Of a DNA stretch of 30,768 nt, positions 1-7,249 are shown piece after piece. How positions within the stretch are numbered: the stretch's first letter is position 1; the number at the start of each line of letters is the position of its first letter. The stretch covers positions 1 to 30,768 of the forward strand of contig JAAEOI010000112.1 of assembly GCA_024244665.1 (NCBI GenBank), given 5' to 3'. The stretch is from Bacteroidota bacterium (lineage in GTDB: Bacteria; Bacteroidota; Bacteroidia; Bacteroidales; GCA-2748055). The notes under the pieces were generated by a model. The model had not been told where the DNA came from and did not search any database. It saw nothing but the letters and a program-made list of their open reading frames with translations. The position numbers and the translations under genes were made by a program.

Positions 1-1851
1 AATCCCGAGATTTGTACCGGTTCCGGAATTATTGAGTTTCTCAGTAAAAAACCAGTCAGCCTCCATATTAATGGTTGAATAACTGCTGTCCGGAACCACC
101 GGTATATCATAAAGCAATTGTAAGTAGGGTTCGATCTTCAACCGTAGGTTTTGATTCAGACTGACGTCATAGGCAAGTACTAAATGATGGGCTTTTGAAA
201 GATTCAGGTTCCTGTTGGGATGATCGATACCACTTTCGGTTTCCACCTGTGCAAAATAGATGCTTAATGGTTCCAGTCTTGAGTGTTTCCCATATGCAAG
301 GGTAATAGCTTGCCGGTTGGTAACCTGGTAGGTGACCCCCACCCTGGGTTCAACGATCAGTTCGTTGTTCAGTGCAAAGTACTGGCCGTTGATACCTGCA
401 TTTAGCTTCAGCTTGTTGCCAAGGTTGAACCTGGATTGTGAATAAACCCGATATTGCATGGTGCTGCTGTTTTCGTCCATAGAAGTAATCAGGTTTTCAC
501 TTGATGAGGGTGCATACTTCAAAATTGTATTTGTGTGAAGATTATTTATTACAAAGCCTGTCCGGTTGGCATGCCTGGCACTAAATTTATGATTGAGATT
601 TGATGTGAAACTGTGTTTATGATTCACATAATCAATATGCTCAGTAGGGTAGCGGTTTAGATTTACATCCATCTCACCGACATCATATCTGGTAAAATCT
701 CCTGTAAGACCGTAGGATGTGTTGAGGTAGGTTTTTTGCCCAATTATGAACCGGTGATTAAGTCCGATAGCTGCCATGCGCTGACTTGCCTCACCAAATA
801 ATTGGTGCCCCTCAAAGCTCCACATGGAAGTATCGGTTTCAGCTTCAAATGTGATTTTGTTATCAGCACCCAATGCCCATAGAGAGAATACCCCGGCCTT
901 TTTAGTGGGAACATTGATCTTCAGGCTGAGGTCCTGATAAATGGGAATACTGGTTTCTGGAGGCAGTATGGGTTTGATCAGCCCAAATGTTGAGTATCTG
1001 TAATTAAACAGGTAGGAAGCCCGACTCTTTTTGGAGAAGGGTCCTTCCGAAGAAATATCCAATCCCAGTACGCCGATTTGAACTGCATGTTCATAATTTT
1101 CATTGTTTCCATTTCTCAGCTTGATGTCGAAAACCCCCGACATTGCATTACCGTATTCTGCCGGAAAGGCTCCAGTAAAGAAGTCCGAATTGGCAAGCAC
1201 AAAACTGCTAAGAGCAGAAACTCCGCCGCCTCCAAATGTGCTCATACCTGCAAAATGATTAGGGTTTGAAATTTCAATCCCCTCCAGTCTCCAGAGCAAT
1301 CCTTTGGGTGCATTTCCACGAATGATAATACCATTGTCATCCAGATAGCCTGTTGCCACGCCTGCAAAAGAAGATGCTAGTCTGGCCGGATCGTCAAAAC
1401 CACCTGCATACCTTCGGGCCTCTTCCACCGAGAAAGTTCGCGCACTCACCAGTGCCATGCTGTTAAGGGGTTTGTCCTTTTTCGTATATGCTTTTATGAC
1501 CACCTCCTCCATCCGGGTAATCTTTTCCTTAAGTCCGATCTGAAGAACAATCTCCTTTCCGGAGGTAACCATCAGTTCAGGGATCACTTTTGTCTCAAAG
1601 CCCACAAATGACACGTTAAGATTGTGCCTGCCTATCGGAACATTTTCCAACCTGAAAACTCCGTTCTCGTCGGATGTTGTTCCAATAGGCGATTCAAGCG
1701 TATGAATGGAAATGGTAGCAAACGGGATGGCAGCTTGCGATTCGGAATCTACAATTGTGCCGCGAATCACCTGTGTGAGTTCCTGACAGAACAGAGTTGT
1801 TGAAAACAGGGTGATCAGGGCAAAACCCGGAAGGAAAAATTTTGTCTTCAT
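1..1851 (-). CDS. TonB-dependent outer-membrane receptor (3' end outside window)
   Basis: A stop-free minus-strand frame of 617 codons runs from an ATG at 1851 to the window edge, so the C-terminal part of the barrel is missing. It starts with a signal peptide (MKTKFFLPGFALITLFSTTL, then FCQE). Residues about 27-110 form a carboxypeptidase-regulatory-like beta-sandwich (VIRGTIVD, then GTTSDENGVFRLENVPIG). Residues about 130-240 resemble a plug domain (RLASSFAGV, GIIIRGNAPKG, AEYGNAMSGVFDIKLRNG). The remainder has alternating polar/aromatic beta-barrel strands. Such receptors import large substrates across the outer membrane using TonB energy. No SusD partner is visible upstream, and any partner downstream lies outside the window, so the substrate is unknown. 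It follows the propeller gene on the same strand after a 214-nt gap, too far to assume co-transcription. The family call is firm. The subfamily is not. Confidence 0.88.
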   Translation of the reverse strand, partial: MKTKFFLPGFALITLFSTTLFCQELTQVIRGTIVDSESQAAIPFATISIHTLESPIGTTSDENGVFRLENVPIGRHNLNVSFVGFETKVIPELMVTSGKEIVLQIGLKEKITRMEEVVIKAYTKKDKPLNSMALVSARTFSVEEARRYAGGFDDPARLASSFAGVATGYLDDNGIIIRGNAPKGLLWRLEGIEISNPNHFAGMSTFGGGGVSALSSFVLANSDFFTGAFPAEYGNAMSGVFDIKLRNGNNENYEHAVQIGVLGLDISSEGPFSKKSRASYLFNYRYSTFGLIKPILPPETSIPIYQDLSLKINVPTKKAGVFSLWALGADNKITFEAETDTSMWSFEGHQLFGEASQRMAAIGLNHRFIIGQKTYLNTSYGLTGDFTRYDVGEMDVNLNRYPTEHIDYVNHKHSFTSNLNHKFSARHANRTGFVINNLHTNTILKYAPSSSENLITSMDENSSTMQYRVYSQSRFNLGNKLKLNAGINGQYFALNNELIVEPRVGVTYQVTNRQAITLAYGKHSRLEPLSIYFAQVETESGIDHPNRNLNLSKAHHLVLAYDVSLNQNLRLKIEPYLQLLYDIPVVPDSSYSTINMEADWFFTEKLNNSGTGTNLGI

Positions 1852-2065
1852 GATAAACATATTAAATGGTTTTGTCTATCTGAATGACAGAAAAAGAAAA
1901 TTGGTGTTGCATTTGCGGGCTTGGATTATCAAAACTGTTAACCTAATGGAAAACCCGATGCCCCTGAACACTAGTAGCCAGAGTTGATTGCAATCTCAAA
2001 TCAATGTAAAGTACCTGTTATTAAAATATGTGAGTCAAATAGGAGACATTATCACATTTCAATGA

Positions 2066-3934
2066 TCAATTCAACACTTGCATTCTCTTAATCATGTAAT
2101 AAGCACCTGCACGCATGGTATAAAAATAGAGACCGGCAGGCAGCTCTTTTGCGTGGAGATCGATCGAATACTGACCAGGCTCCATTTTTCCGTTGACCAT
2201 CACGGCAAATTCTTTTCCAAGTAGATCAAGTAGTCTTATTTCCACCTGGCTTTCCACTGGTATCTCATATAGGATCCGGGAGGAATGCCTGAAGGGATTG
2301 GGGAAATTCTGATGCAGGTTGAATCCTGGAGATTCAATCCTTTCGGTGGTTGAAGCAGAGGGTTCCACAATGAAGAATGGTTCCGCATCCACCATAGTGA
2401 CCTCATCCAGCGTTGCATTGGCTGCAGCTATCCGGATCGTATAGGATCCCAGGGGTGTTTCCGCCAGGAATGGGCGGACACTGTTGTTTGTAAAATAACC
2501 ATCCCCCGCATACTCGTCACCAAATGTGCCATCATCCAACAACATCCCGCTATAGGGCCAGTCGGATTCCAGGGCGCGAAACTTGAATACCCCATCCTTG
2601 TATGCATCAAAGGTAACCGTGTGTATTGTATCTTCCATATCGGTGACATGCCCACTGATGGTAGCCGTGGTGGATCCATCGATGGCCACTTCATCAGGAT
2701 CAAACTGAATCTCAGTGATAGCAGGCTGGCTGTTAATGCCATCTGAATTAATGTCGGCCACCCATATCTGGGGAGGGATACTGGTAGATAAAAAGCAGAA
2801 TCTGCTCCCGTCCCACGAAATGGAAGGGAGCCAGGATTCCGAGAACCTGTACCCCCCCATGGCAATGCTGAGTCCATCGATGCTCACCAGATCGAGCCTC
2901 GATGGACCGGGCCCCCCATCCACCAATGTTATGGGAAGTCTCCCGTTGGCTCCATGCACGATGGCCTGGAAGCCATCGGAGGCCATCTGGGTCATGCTTG
3001 ATGTTCCGAAGATATCCAGCCCGCTGATCACCTTTACAGGACTTCCGGTCCCCAGCGGAACAACATATACATTGATCTCATCATAGTCTAATTCTGGATT
3101 GTAAACTCTCCTGAACACAGTAAAAAAGTCCCCATCCACATAAGTTGCAAATGGCTGGTTTCCTATAGCATAATCGATAACATTGTAAAAATCCGTTCCA
3201 TCTACAGCAATGGCATCACCACGGTCCGGGTCACCTGCAGCCAGCTTGAAGATTTTTGTTCCAAAGATCATTCTTGAGCCGTCAGCACTGATATCAAACC
3301 CATCAGAGAAAGCGGTATTACGGTTATATACAGCTGTATCTGGTCCAAACAGATCCTCTGCCATTTCGGTATAGTTGAATATTTGTGTCAATCCGGAATC
3401 GTCAGCATCGACCTGCCAGACCCCAGAGGCCATCGGATCCCTGTCCATATGAATGAATAATACCTGGCTGCCGTCAGATGTAATACGGGGCGGAAGCGGT
3501 ATGATGGGTTCTATATCCCCAAAATTGGGATCGGGATTTGGAAGCAGAGTGGCCAGTTCCAGAATTTCGCTGCCATCCAGATTGGCAATAAAGACCTCAC
3601 CTTCTCCATCACACCAGATCACCTTTTCACCACCGGCGCTGATATCCACAGATGGGCCTGTACCGGTCCTCTCAAAATCGTATATCTGAGTCAACCCGGT
3701 GCCATCGGAATTAATAGTGTATACTTTCACAGCAGGTCCACCTGTGGCGAAGACAATTTTTAATCCATCCCCGCTCATCTTCATGGCAGTGATGACATAG
3801 TCCGTTTCGAAATGGCTGACTTGCTCGTACTCAATTGAACCAATCACATTGACCTGGGAACTTGAAGTGATAGAAAGGCAGAGCAGTATTGATATTAGAG
3901 TAAAACAACGGATAGCGGCTTTCATAGGTTCCAT
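2066..3934 (-). CDS. Secreted beta-propeller protein with type IX secretion sorting tail
   Basis: The 622-aa protein begins with a signal peptide (hydrophobic FTLISILLCLSI, cleavage near SSSQ). Residues about 40-390 hold repeated TolB/PD40-like propeller blades (ISADGSRMIFGTKIF, ISWDGSRFCFLSTS, VDISAGGEKVIWC). Residues about 400-520 form an Ig-like domain containing LLDDGTFGDEYAGDGYF, which resembles the 'choice-of-anchor X' type. The last ~80 residues are a type A sorting domain: LHQNFPNPF, then a beta-rich stretch ending YYMIKRMQVLN. It is therefore predicted to cross the outer membrane by the type IX system and be surface-attached or released. A GGAGG site lies 4-5 nt before the ATG at 3934, which favours this start over the ATG three codons later. 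Ligand and role are unknown. It may bind protein or glycan, and no catalytic motif was seen. Confidence 0.82.
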   Translation of the reverse strand: MEPMKAAIRCFTLISILLCLSITSSSQVNVIGSIEYEQVSHFETDYVITAMKMSGDGLKIVFATGGPAVKVYTINSDGTGLTQIYDFERTGTGPSVDISAGGEKVIWCDGEGEVFIANLDGSEILELATLLPNPDPNFGDIEPIIPLPPRITSDGSQVLFIHMDRDPMASGVWQVDADDSGLTQIFNYTEMAEDLFGPDTAVYNRNTAFSDGFDISADGSRMIFGTKIFKLAAGDPDRGDAIAVDGTDFYNVIDYAIGNQPFATYVDGDFFTVFRRVYNPELDYDEINVYVVPLGTGSPVKVISGLDIFGTSSMTQMASDGFQAIVHGANGRLPITLVDGGPGPSRLDLVSIDGLSIAMGGYRFSESWLPSISWDGSRFCFLSTSIPPQIWVADINSDGINSQPAITEIQFDPDEVAIDGSTTATISGHVTDMEDTIHTVTFDAYKDGVFKFRALESDWPYSGMLLDDGTFGDEYAGDGYFTNNSVRPFLAETPLGSYTIRIAAANATLDEVTMVDAEPFFIVEPSASTTERIESPGFNLHQNFPNPFRHSSRILYEIPVESQVEIRLLDLLGKEFAVMVNGKMEPGQYSIDLHAKELPAGLYFYTMRAGAYYMIKRMQVLN

Positions 3935-4198
3935 ATTTCCTCCCTAATTTTAGACTATCATGAATAGAAATGACATTCGAAGTTATCTCTATGCTAAATT
4001 AAGTTATTAAAAAACTCAATTCAAGAGCAGTAATTCAAAATGTTTATCCATTGTAAAAAAAACGATGTCGGATTGCGGGTTGATACTCCCTGCAAGTAAG
4101 CCTCTGCGCGATAAGTACCAACGCCTTCTCGCCTTGGTAATTGCTTAGTTCATAAGCAGATCATCTGAGCTCTTCTTTGTGAAATTGCTCCTGTTCGT

Positions 4199-5278
4199 CT
4201 AATTGGTTTTTGACAGCGATTCTTCATATTCCTTTACCAATGAAACTATTGTTTCTTTAACAGTAGTTATTTTTGTAGTCCTGTATGCATTTGCTCCCGC
4301 AAAGGCATAGCCATTATAAAAATTACCTTTCCTGCCATTGATCAGGGCAGCCACAATACAGTATGGGGTTGTTTCGATGTTACAGGTTCTTAAACACTTG
4401 TAAGGACATTTTACCGGACGTTTCTCCCCTCTGCTTACTTTCTCAATGAATTCATTTCTAATAGCCCGTCCCGGCATTCCAACCGGACTGTCAATGATTT
4501 CCATGTCTTCTTCCGTGGAATCAATATAGGTTTGCTTGAATTTCAATGAAGCATCACACTCTTCTGTTACAACAAAACGCGTTCCCATCTGAACACCTGA
4601 TGCTCCTAAATCAATAATCTTTCTAATGTCTTCACCGGTAAAAATTCCACCTGCTGCTATTACCGGGATTGTAGTATTGTATGTTTCTTCAAAACATTTC
4701 ACCTGCTCTAATACATCAGGTAATAGTTTTTCTAATGCAAATTCGGGATCATCAAGCTGCGCCCTTCTAAATCCTAAATGTCCACCAGCTTTTGGCCCTT
4801 CAACAATAATTGCATCAGGAAGATAATCATATTGTTCTTTCCATTTTGAACACAATATTTTTGCAGCCCTTCCCGAGGAAACTATGGGAACAAGCTTTGT
4901 TTTTGAGCTTTTGTCTAAATACTCAGGCAAATTCAAAGGAAGTCCGGCACCTGCAATTATAATATCAATTCCTTCTGAAATTGAAGTCTTTACCAATTCA
5001 GCAAAATTTGAAAGAGCAACCATGATATTCACACCAAGGACACCATTGGTCAATTCTCTGGCCTTTTGTATCTCTTTCCTTAATCCCTTACTGTTTGCTT
5101 CAATGAAATTCTTAACATAGTCAGGTTCAAACATACCAAGTCCGGCTACGGCAATAACTCCAACACCCCCTTCGTTTGCTACAGCTGCCGCTAATCCAGA
5201 CATTGAAACACCAATCCCCATTCCCCCCTGTATGATTGGAAGTTCAATTGTAAGATCCCCTATGTGCAATTCATTCAT
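4199..5278 (-). CDS. NAD(P)H-dependent flavin oxidoreductase, nitronate monooxygenase / FabK-like
   Basis: The 359-aa soluble TIM-barrel flavoenzyme shows the family's N-terminal IQGGMGIGVSMSGLAAAV motif (from about residue 19), the EGPKAGGHLGF segment carrying the conserved histidine (about 160-170), and an FMN-phosphate loop AAGGIFTG...GASGVQMGTRF (about 208-235). The family includes nitronate monooxygenases, which oxidise alkyl nitronates with FMN and O2, and FabK-type enoyl-ACP reductases. Sequence alone does not decide between them. An unusual C-terminal segment has four cysteines, C291, C295, C299 and C307 (CPYKCLRTCNIETTPYC). The gene stands alone, with no fatty-acid synthesis genes nearby. 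A TAATTTTG -7-like box ends about 17 nt before the start codon, implying a very short leader. The family call is strong, the reaction uncertain. Confidence 0.88.
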   Translation of the reverse strand: MNELHIGDLTIELPIIQGGMGIGVSMSGLAAAVANEGGVGVIAVAGLGMFEPDYVKNFIEANSKGLRKEIQKARELTNGVLGVNIMVALSNFAELVKTSISEGIDIIIAGAGLPLNLPEYLDKSSKTKLVPIVSSGRAAKILCSKWKEQYDYLPDAIIVEGPKAGGHLGFRRAQLDDPEFALEKLLPDVLEQVKCFEETYNTTIPVIAAGGIFTGEDIRKIIDLGASGVQMGTRFVVTEECDASLKFKQTYIDSTEEDMEIIDSPVGMPGRAIRNEFIEKVSRGEKRPVKCPYKCLRTCNIETTPYCIVAALINGRKGNFYNGYAFAGANAYRTTKITTVKETIVSLVKEYEESLSKTN

Positions 5279-5295
5279 GTCTTATACTTTTTTTG

Positions 5296-5303
5296 CAAAA
5301 TTA
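5296..5303 (-). promoter_or_regulatory. Candidate -7 box upstream of the flavin oxidoreductase gene
   Basis: The minus strand reads TAATTTTG here, matching the Bacteroidota -7 consensus TAnnTTTG exactly, 17 nt upstream of the ATG at 5278. A TTTTG lies upstream but about 30 nt away, too far for a standard -33 box. This is a motif match only. Confidence 0.35.
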
Positions 5304-5664
5304 CTATTTTCCTTGGAATAAGTATTAAGCTGACAAAACTCCAATAGATGCACAACTTTACTGTCTTTGGTATGGGACTGGAGTCCAGGAGGGTATGAAG
5401 GAACACAATGGACAAATGTATTGCTGATTAATTAGCTTTCACCATCTCAGGTTTTCCCTTCCAGCTTTTCAGGCTTAGTCATGCCAATGGTTTCGAAACC
5501 AGCGGCAGATTCTCTTGTTGGACTTCCCTTTCCCTCAACTGAAATTGAAAAGGCTACTGCAGTAGGTCATCAAAGTGTTCGGACTTCGAATAGATAAAAA
5601 CTAAGATCAAAAGTATTCCAGTTTCGGCTTTTACCCATAAAAAGAACATGAAATTGCATAAAAC

Positions 5665-5692
5665 ACCTGAAATTCTCAGGTATTAATTTTTT
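5665..5692 (+). terminator. Weak hairpin followed by a T-run
   Basis: ACCTGA-AATTC-TCAGGT forms a perfect 6-bp stem with a 5-nt loop, followed by ATTAA and six T residues on the plus strand. No gene ends just upstream on that strand, so its role is unclear. It may terminate an unannotated transcript or be chance. Confidence 0.25.
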
Positions 5693-5736
5693 CCCATTCA
5701 GGTATTCTTCCTGTTTTATCTCCTATCCTGTATAGA

Positions 5737-5744
5737 TAAATTTG
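5737..5744 (+). promoter_or_regulatory. Candidate -7 box for the 5836 membrane protein gene
   Basis: TAAATTTG matches TAnnTTTG exactly. A T-rich TGTTTT lies near the expected -33 position (about 5712-5717). Transcription from here would give a leader of roughly 85 nt before the ATG at 5836. Confidence 0.35.
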
Positions 5745-5835
5745 TATTGGACTAAATGTGAACTTCAATACAGAGTCTTTCTTGGGGCAATAGTTACGGC
5801 AACAAAAAACAGCTATCAAATAAAGTAATAAACAA

Positions 5836-6543
5836 ATGAAAAAAATCCTGCTGTACACACTCTTTCTTCTTGGAGAGGGCCTTCTAATTTTCAGCTTTCT
5901 GCATTTCTCAAGCGAATCTGAGAATTATTCGACGACTATTAATATCACTGTATCGTCTATCATCTACTTCCTTTTCTTCATCGACGCCCTGGTGCCAATG
6001 GTAGACTTATCCGATATATCACACCCGAAAGTCGGGTCCTCAGGAATCAGATGGATAGTAACCTATTTATATGCTGTTTCCGCCATTGGTTTGATGTTGG
6101 TTTTCAATACCATTTTTCTCATTGGTGCACAAAGCCAAATATTGCTGCACGCGATACTTCTCTTTCTTGCTGCAGCAGGACTCTCAGTAGCAGTGGCCTC
6201 TGCTTCAAAAGTAAAAAGCGATTATGAATCAGAACAGACACGTCGTGCAAGGATGCTAAATATAAAGGATGTATCAAAGGAAATCCTTCATACAATTAAC
6301 TCGAGAAATGATATTGAACCAAAGATCAAAGGCCAAATATTTGATCTCAGTGAAGATCTAAGATACCTGTCACCCACCAATAATTCTGACGCCCATAAGG
6401 CAGAAGAAAAGATTCTAAAAGAATTGAAAACATTGGAATCAGTGCTTCAGAAATCACCAATTGAACTTACAAAAGAGATCATACACGCGATGCAAACCTG
6501 CGCCCTGTATTATCAGGAGAGGAAAAATATATACTCTATTTAA
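5836..6543 (+). CDS. Four-helix membrane protein of unknown function with cytoplasmic helical tail
   Basis: The family of this 235-aa protein is not recognised. The N-terminal half has four hydrophobic segments: roughly residues 4-23, 36-56, 72-98 and 102-122. An acidic/hydrophobic loop containing DLSDISHPKVGSS lies between the second and third. The C-terminal half (about 125-235) is charged and mostly helical (KVKSDYESEQTRRARML, EEKILKELKTLESVLQ), suggesting a cytoplasmic coiled-coil or dimerisation tail. No catalytic motif is visible. There is no clear Shine-Dalgarno, only an A-rich leader before the ATG, which is usual in this phylum. The next gene is on the opposite strand, so it appears monocistronic. 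A sensor or scaffold role is possible but unsupported. Confidence 0.72.
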   Translation: MKKILLYTLFLLGEGLLIFSFLHFSSESENYSTTINITVSSIIYFLFFIDALVPMVDLSDISHPKVGSSGIRWIVTYLYAVSAIGLMLVFNTIFLIGAQSQILLHAILLFLAAAGLSVAVASASKVKSDYESEQTRRARMLNIKDVSKEILHTINSRNDIEPKIKGQIFDLSEDLRYLSPTNNSDAHKAEEKILKELKTLESVLQKSPIELTKEIIHAMQTCALYYQERKNIYSI

Positions 6544-6609
6544 GAAAGCGGCCTCATGAAGATAGAAGCTTCTTTGGATTTCCCGGACTTCCTCCCTAAA
6601 TGGAGAAAA

Positions 6610-6927
6610 TTATTGTGTCTTTCGCTTTCGACCGATCTTTGAACGCAGGACGTCCCTGATCACCAGGACCACCTCCTTACCAAGAAATACCAGCGAGCCG
6701 TAGAACAGGACCTCACCCGCAATGAAGATTCCCAGGATCAGACCTCCGATCATTGAAGCTTTTAAACCCAAAATCCCCCCGATTGCACCGCCAATCAGGG
6801 GCGATCCCACAATCAACACATAACTCACCAACTGGACAATGAGCATGGATCTCTTCCAGGGAGTATTCACCAGGCTCTTCAATGATCTTGGTGCGGCTTC
6901 GGGGGGAGGTGGTGAAGATTCATTCAC
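6610..6927 (-). CDS. Small membrane protein resembling 'transporter suffix' proteins
   Basis: This 105-aa protein has a proline-rich N-terminus (NESSPPPPEAAPR) and then two or three hydrophobic segments between residues about 28 and 88, with glycine-rich helices (GSPLIGGAIGGILG). The tail is basic (RSKIGRKRKTQ). GEVLFYGSLVFLGKEVV near residues 70-86 resembles the GEVLFW...LLGKEVV signature of short 'transporter suffix domain' proteins, whose role is not established. The frame opens with GTG at 6927. The first in-frame ATG would be codon 28, cutting into the first membrane segment, so GTG is preferred. No Shine-Dalgarno is visible, so the start is uncertain. It is convergent with the 5836 gene, with 66 nt between their ends. 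Confidence 0.65.
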   Translation of the reverse strand: MNESSPPPPEAAPRSLKSLVNTPWKRSMLIVQLVSYVLIVGSPLIGGAIGGILGLKASMIGGLILGIFIAGEVLFYGSLVFLGKEVVLVIRDVLRSKIGRKRKTQ

Positions 6928-7035
6928 AACACCATAAACATTACAAAGTATAAAGGGTTCATATCAATATATCCACAGACCGTATAATACCAGGCTCAAA
7001 ATGAAAGAAAACGCGAAAATCACTAGATTTGACTT

Positions 7036-7227
7036 ATGAGAAGAAGAGCATTTCTGAGCGGTTTTATCCTTACCCTCCTTTTTTTCCAGGCCCTTGCCAT
7101 CAAACTGACCGAAGTCCGCATAGTATCCAAAAAATACCTGATGGTCTGTTTCAGCGAGCGGGAAAATGGCCCTCTTAGCCTACCTGTACAATATCTTCTA
7201 GCTATCGAATTCTATTATGTTGACTAA
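7036..7227 (+). CDS. Doubtful 63-aa ORF with signal-peptide-like start; possible gene remnant
   Basis: A 63-codon frame begins like an exported protein (MRRRAFLSGFILTLLFFQAL) and continues EVRIVSKKYLMVCFSERENG before losing any family resemblance. Its end lies 22 nt before the preferred start of the M1 peptidase. A TAGATTTG -7-like box at 7024-7031 would place transcription initiation on or after this ATG, which argues against translation from it. It may be a decayed exported-protein gene whose 5' end now serves as the peptidase leader, or chance. No function is proposed. Confidence 0.3.
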   Translation: MRRRAFLSGFILTLLFFQALAIKLTEVRIVSKKYLMVCFSERENGPLSLPVQYLLAIEFYYVD

Positions 7228-7249
7228 CTGTAACAAAAAAACCGATCCC

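Larger units (their letters stand above)
5279..5835. other. Gene-poor 557-nt divergent intergenic region
   Basis: The space separates the minus-strand flavoenzyme from the plus-strand membrane protein. No convincing protein gene is seen. It holds the -7-like boxes at 5296-5303 (minus) and 5737-5744 (plus), a near-palindrome GCTGATTAATTAGC at 5423-5436, and a terminator-like hairpin at 5665-5692. The segment about 5440-5545 is less AT-rich than its surroundings. On the minus strand it has a short open stretch (reading VEGKGSPTRESAAGFETIGM and a few more residues) with no start and no recognised homologue. It may be a decayed gene or structured RNA. Confidence 0.5.

Noticed and set aside
2428..2877. 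Minus-strand 149-aa frame within the secreted propeller gene
   Set aside because: It is a shadow frame of a gene with clear signal peptide, propeller and sorting tail.
4060..4150. Possible IS256-type transposase fragment
   Set aside because: The resemblance is a dozen residues in one frame with stops close by and no terminal repeats. It is too weak to call a mobile element.
5440..5545. Possible group II intron or reverse-transcriptase remnant
   Set aside because: No domain V-like hairpin and no reverse-transcriptase motif was found.
5676..5858. Minus-strand 60-aa frame with hydrophobic start
   Set aside because: It opens with GTG inside the first codons of the plus-strand membrane protein, has no ribosome site, and has no recognisable family.
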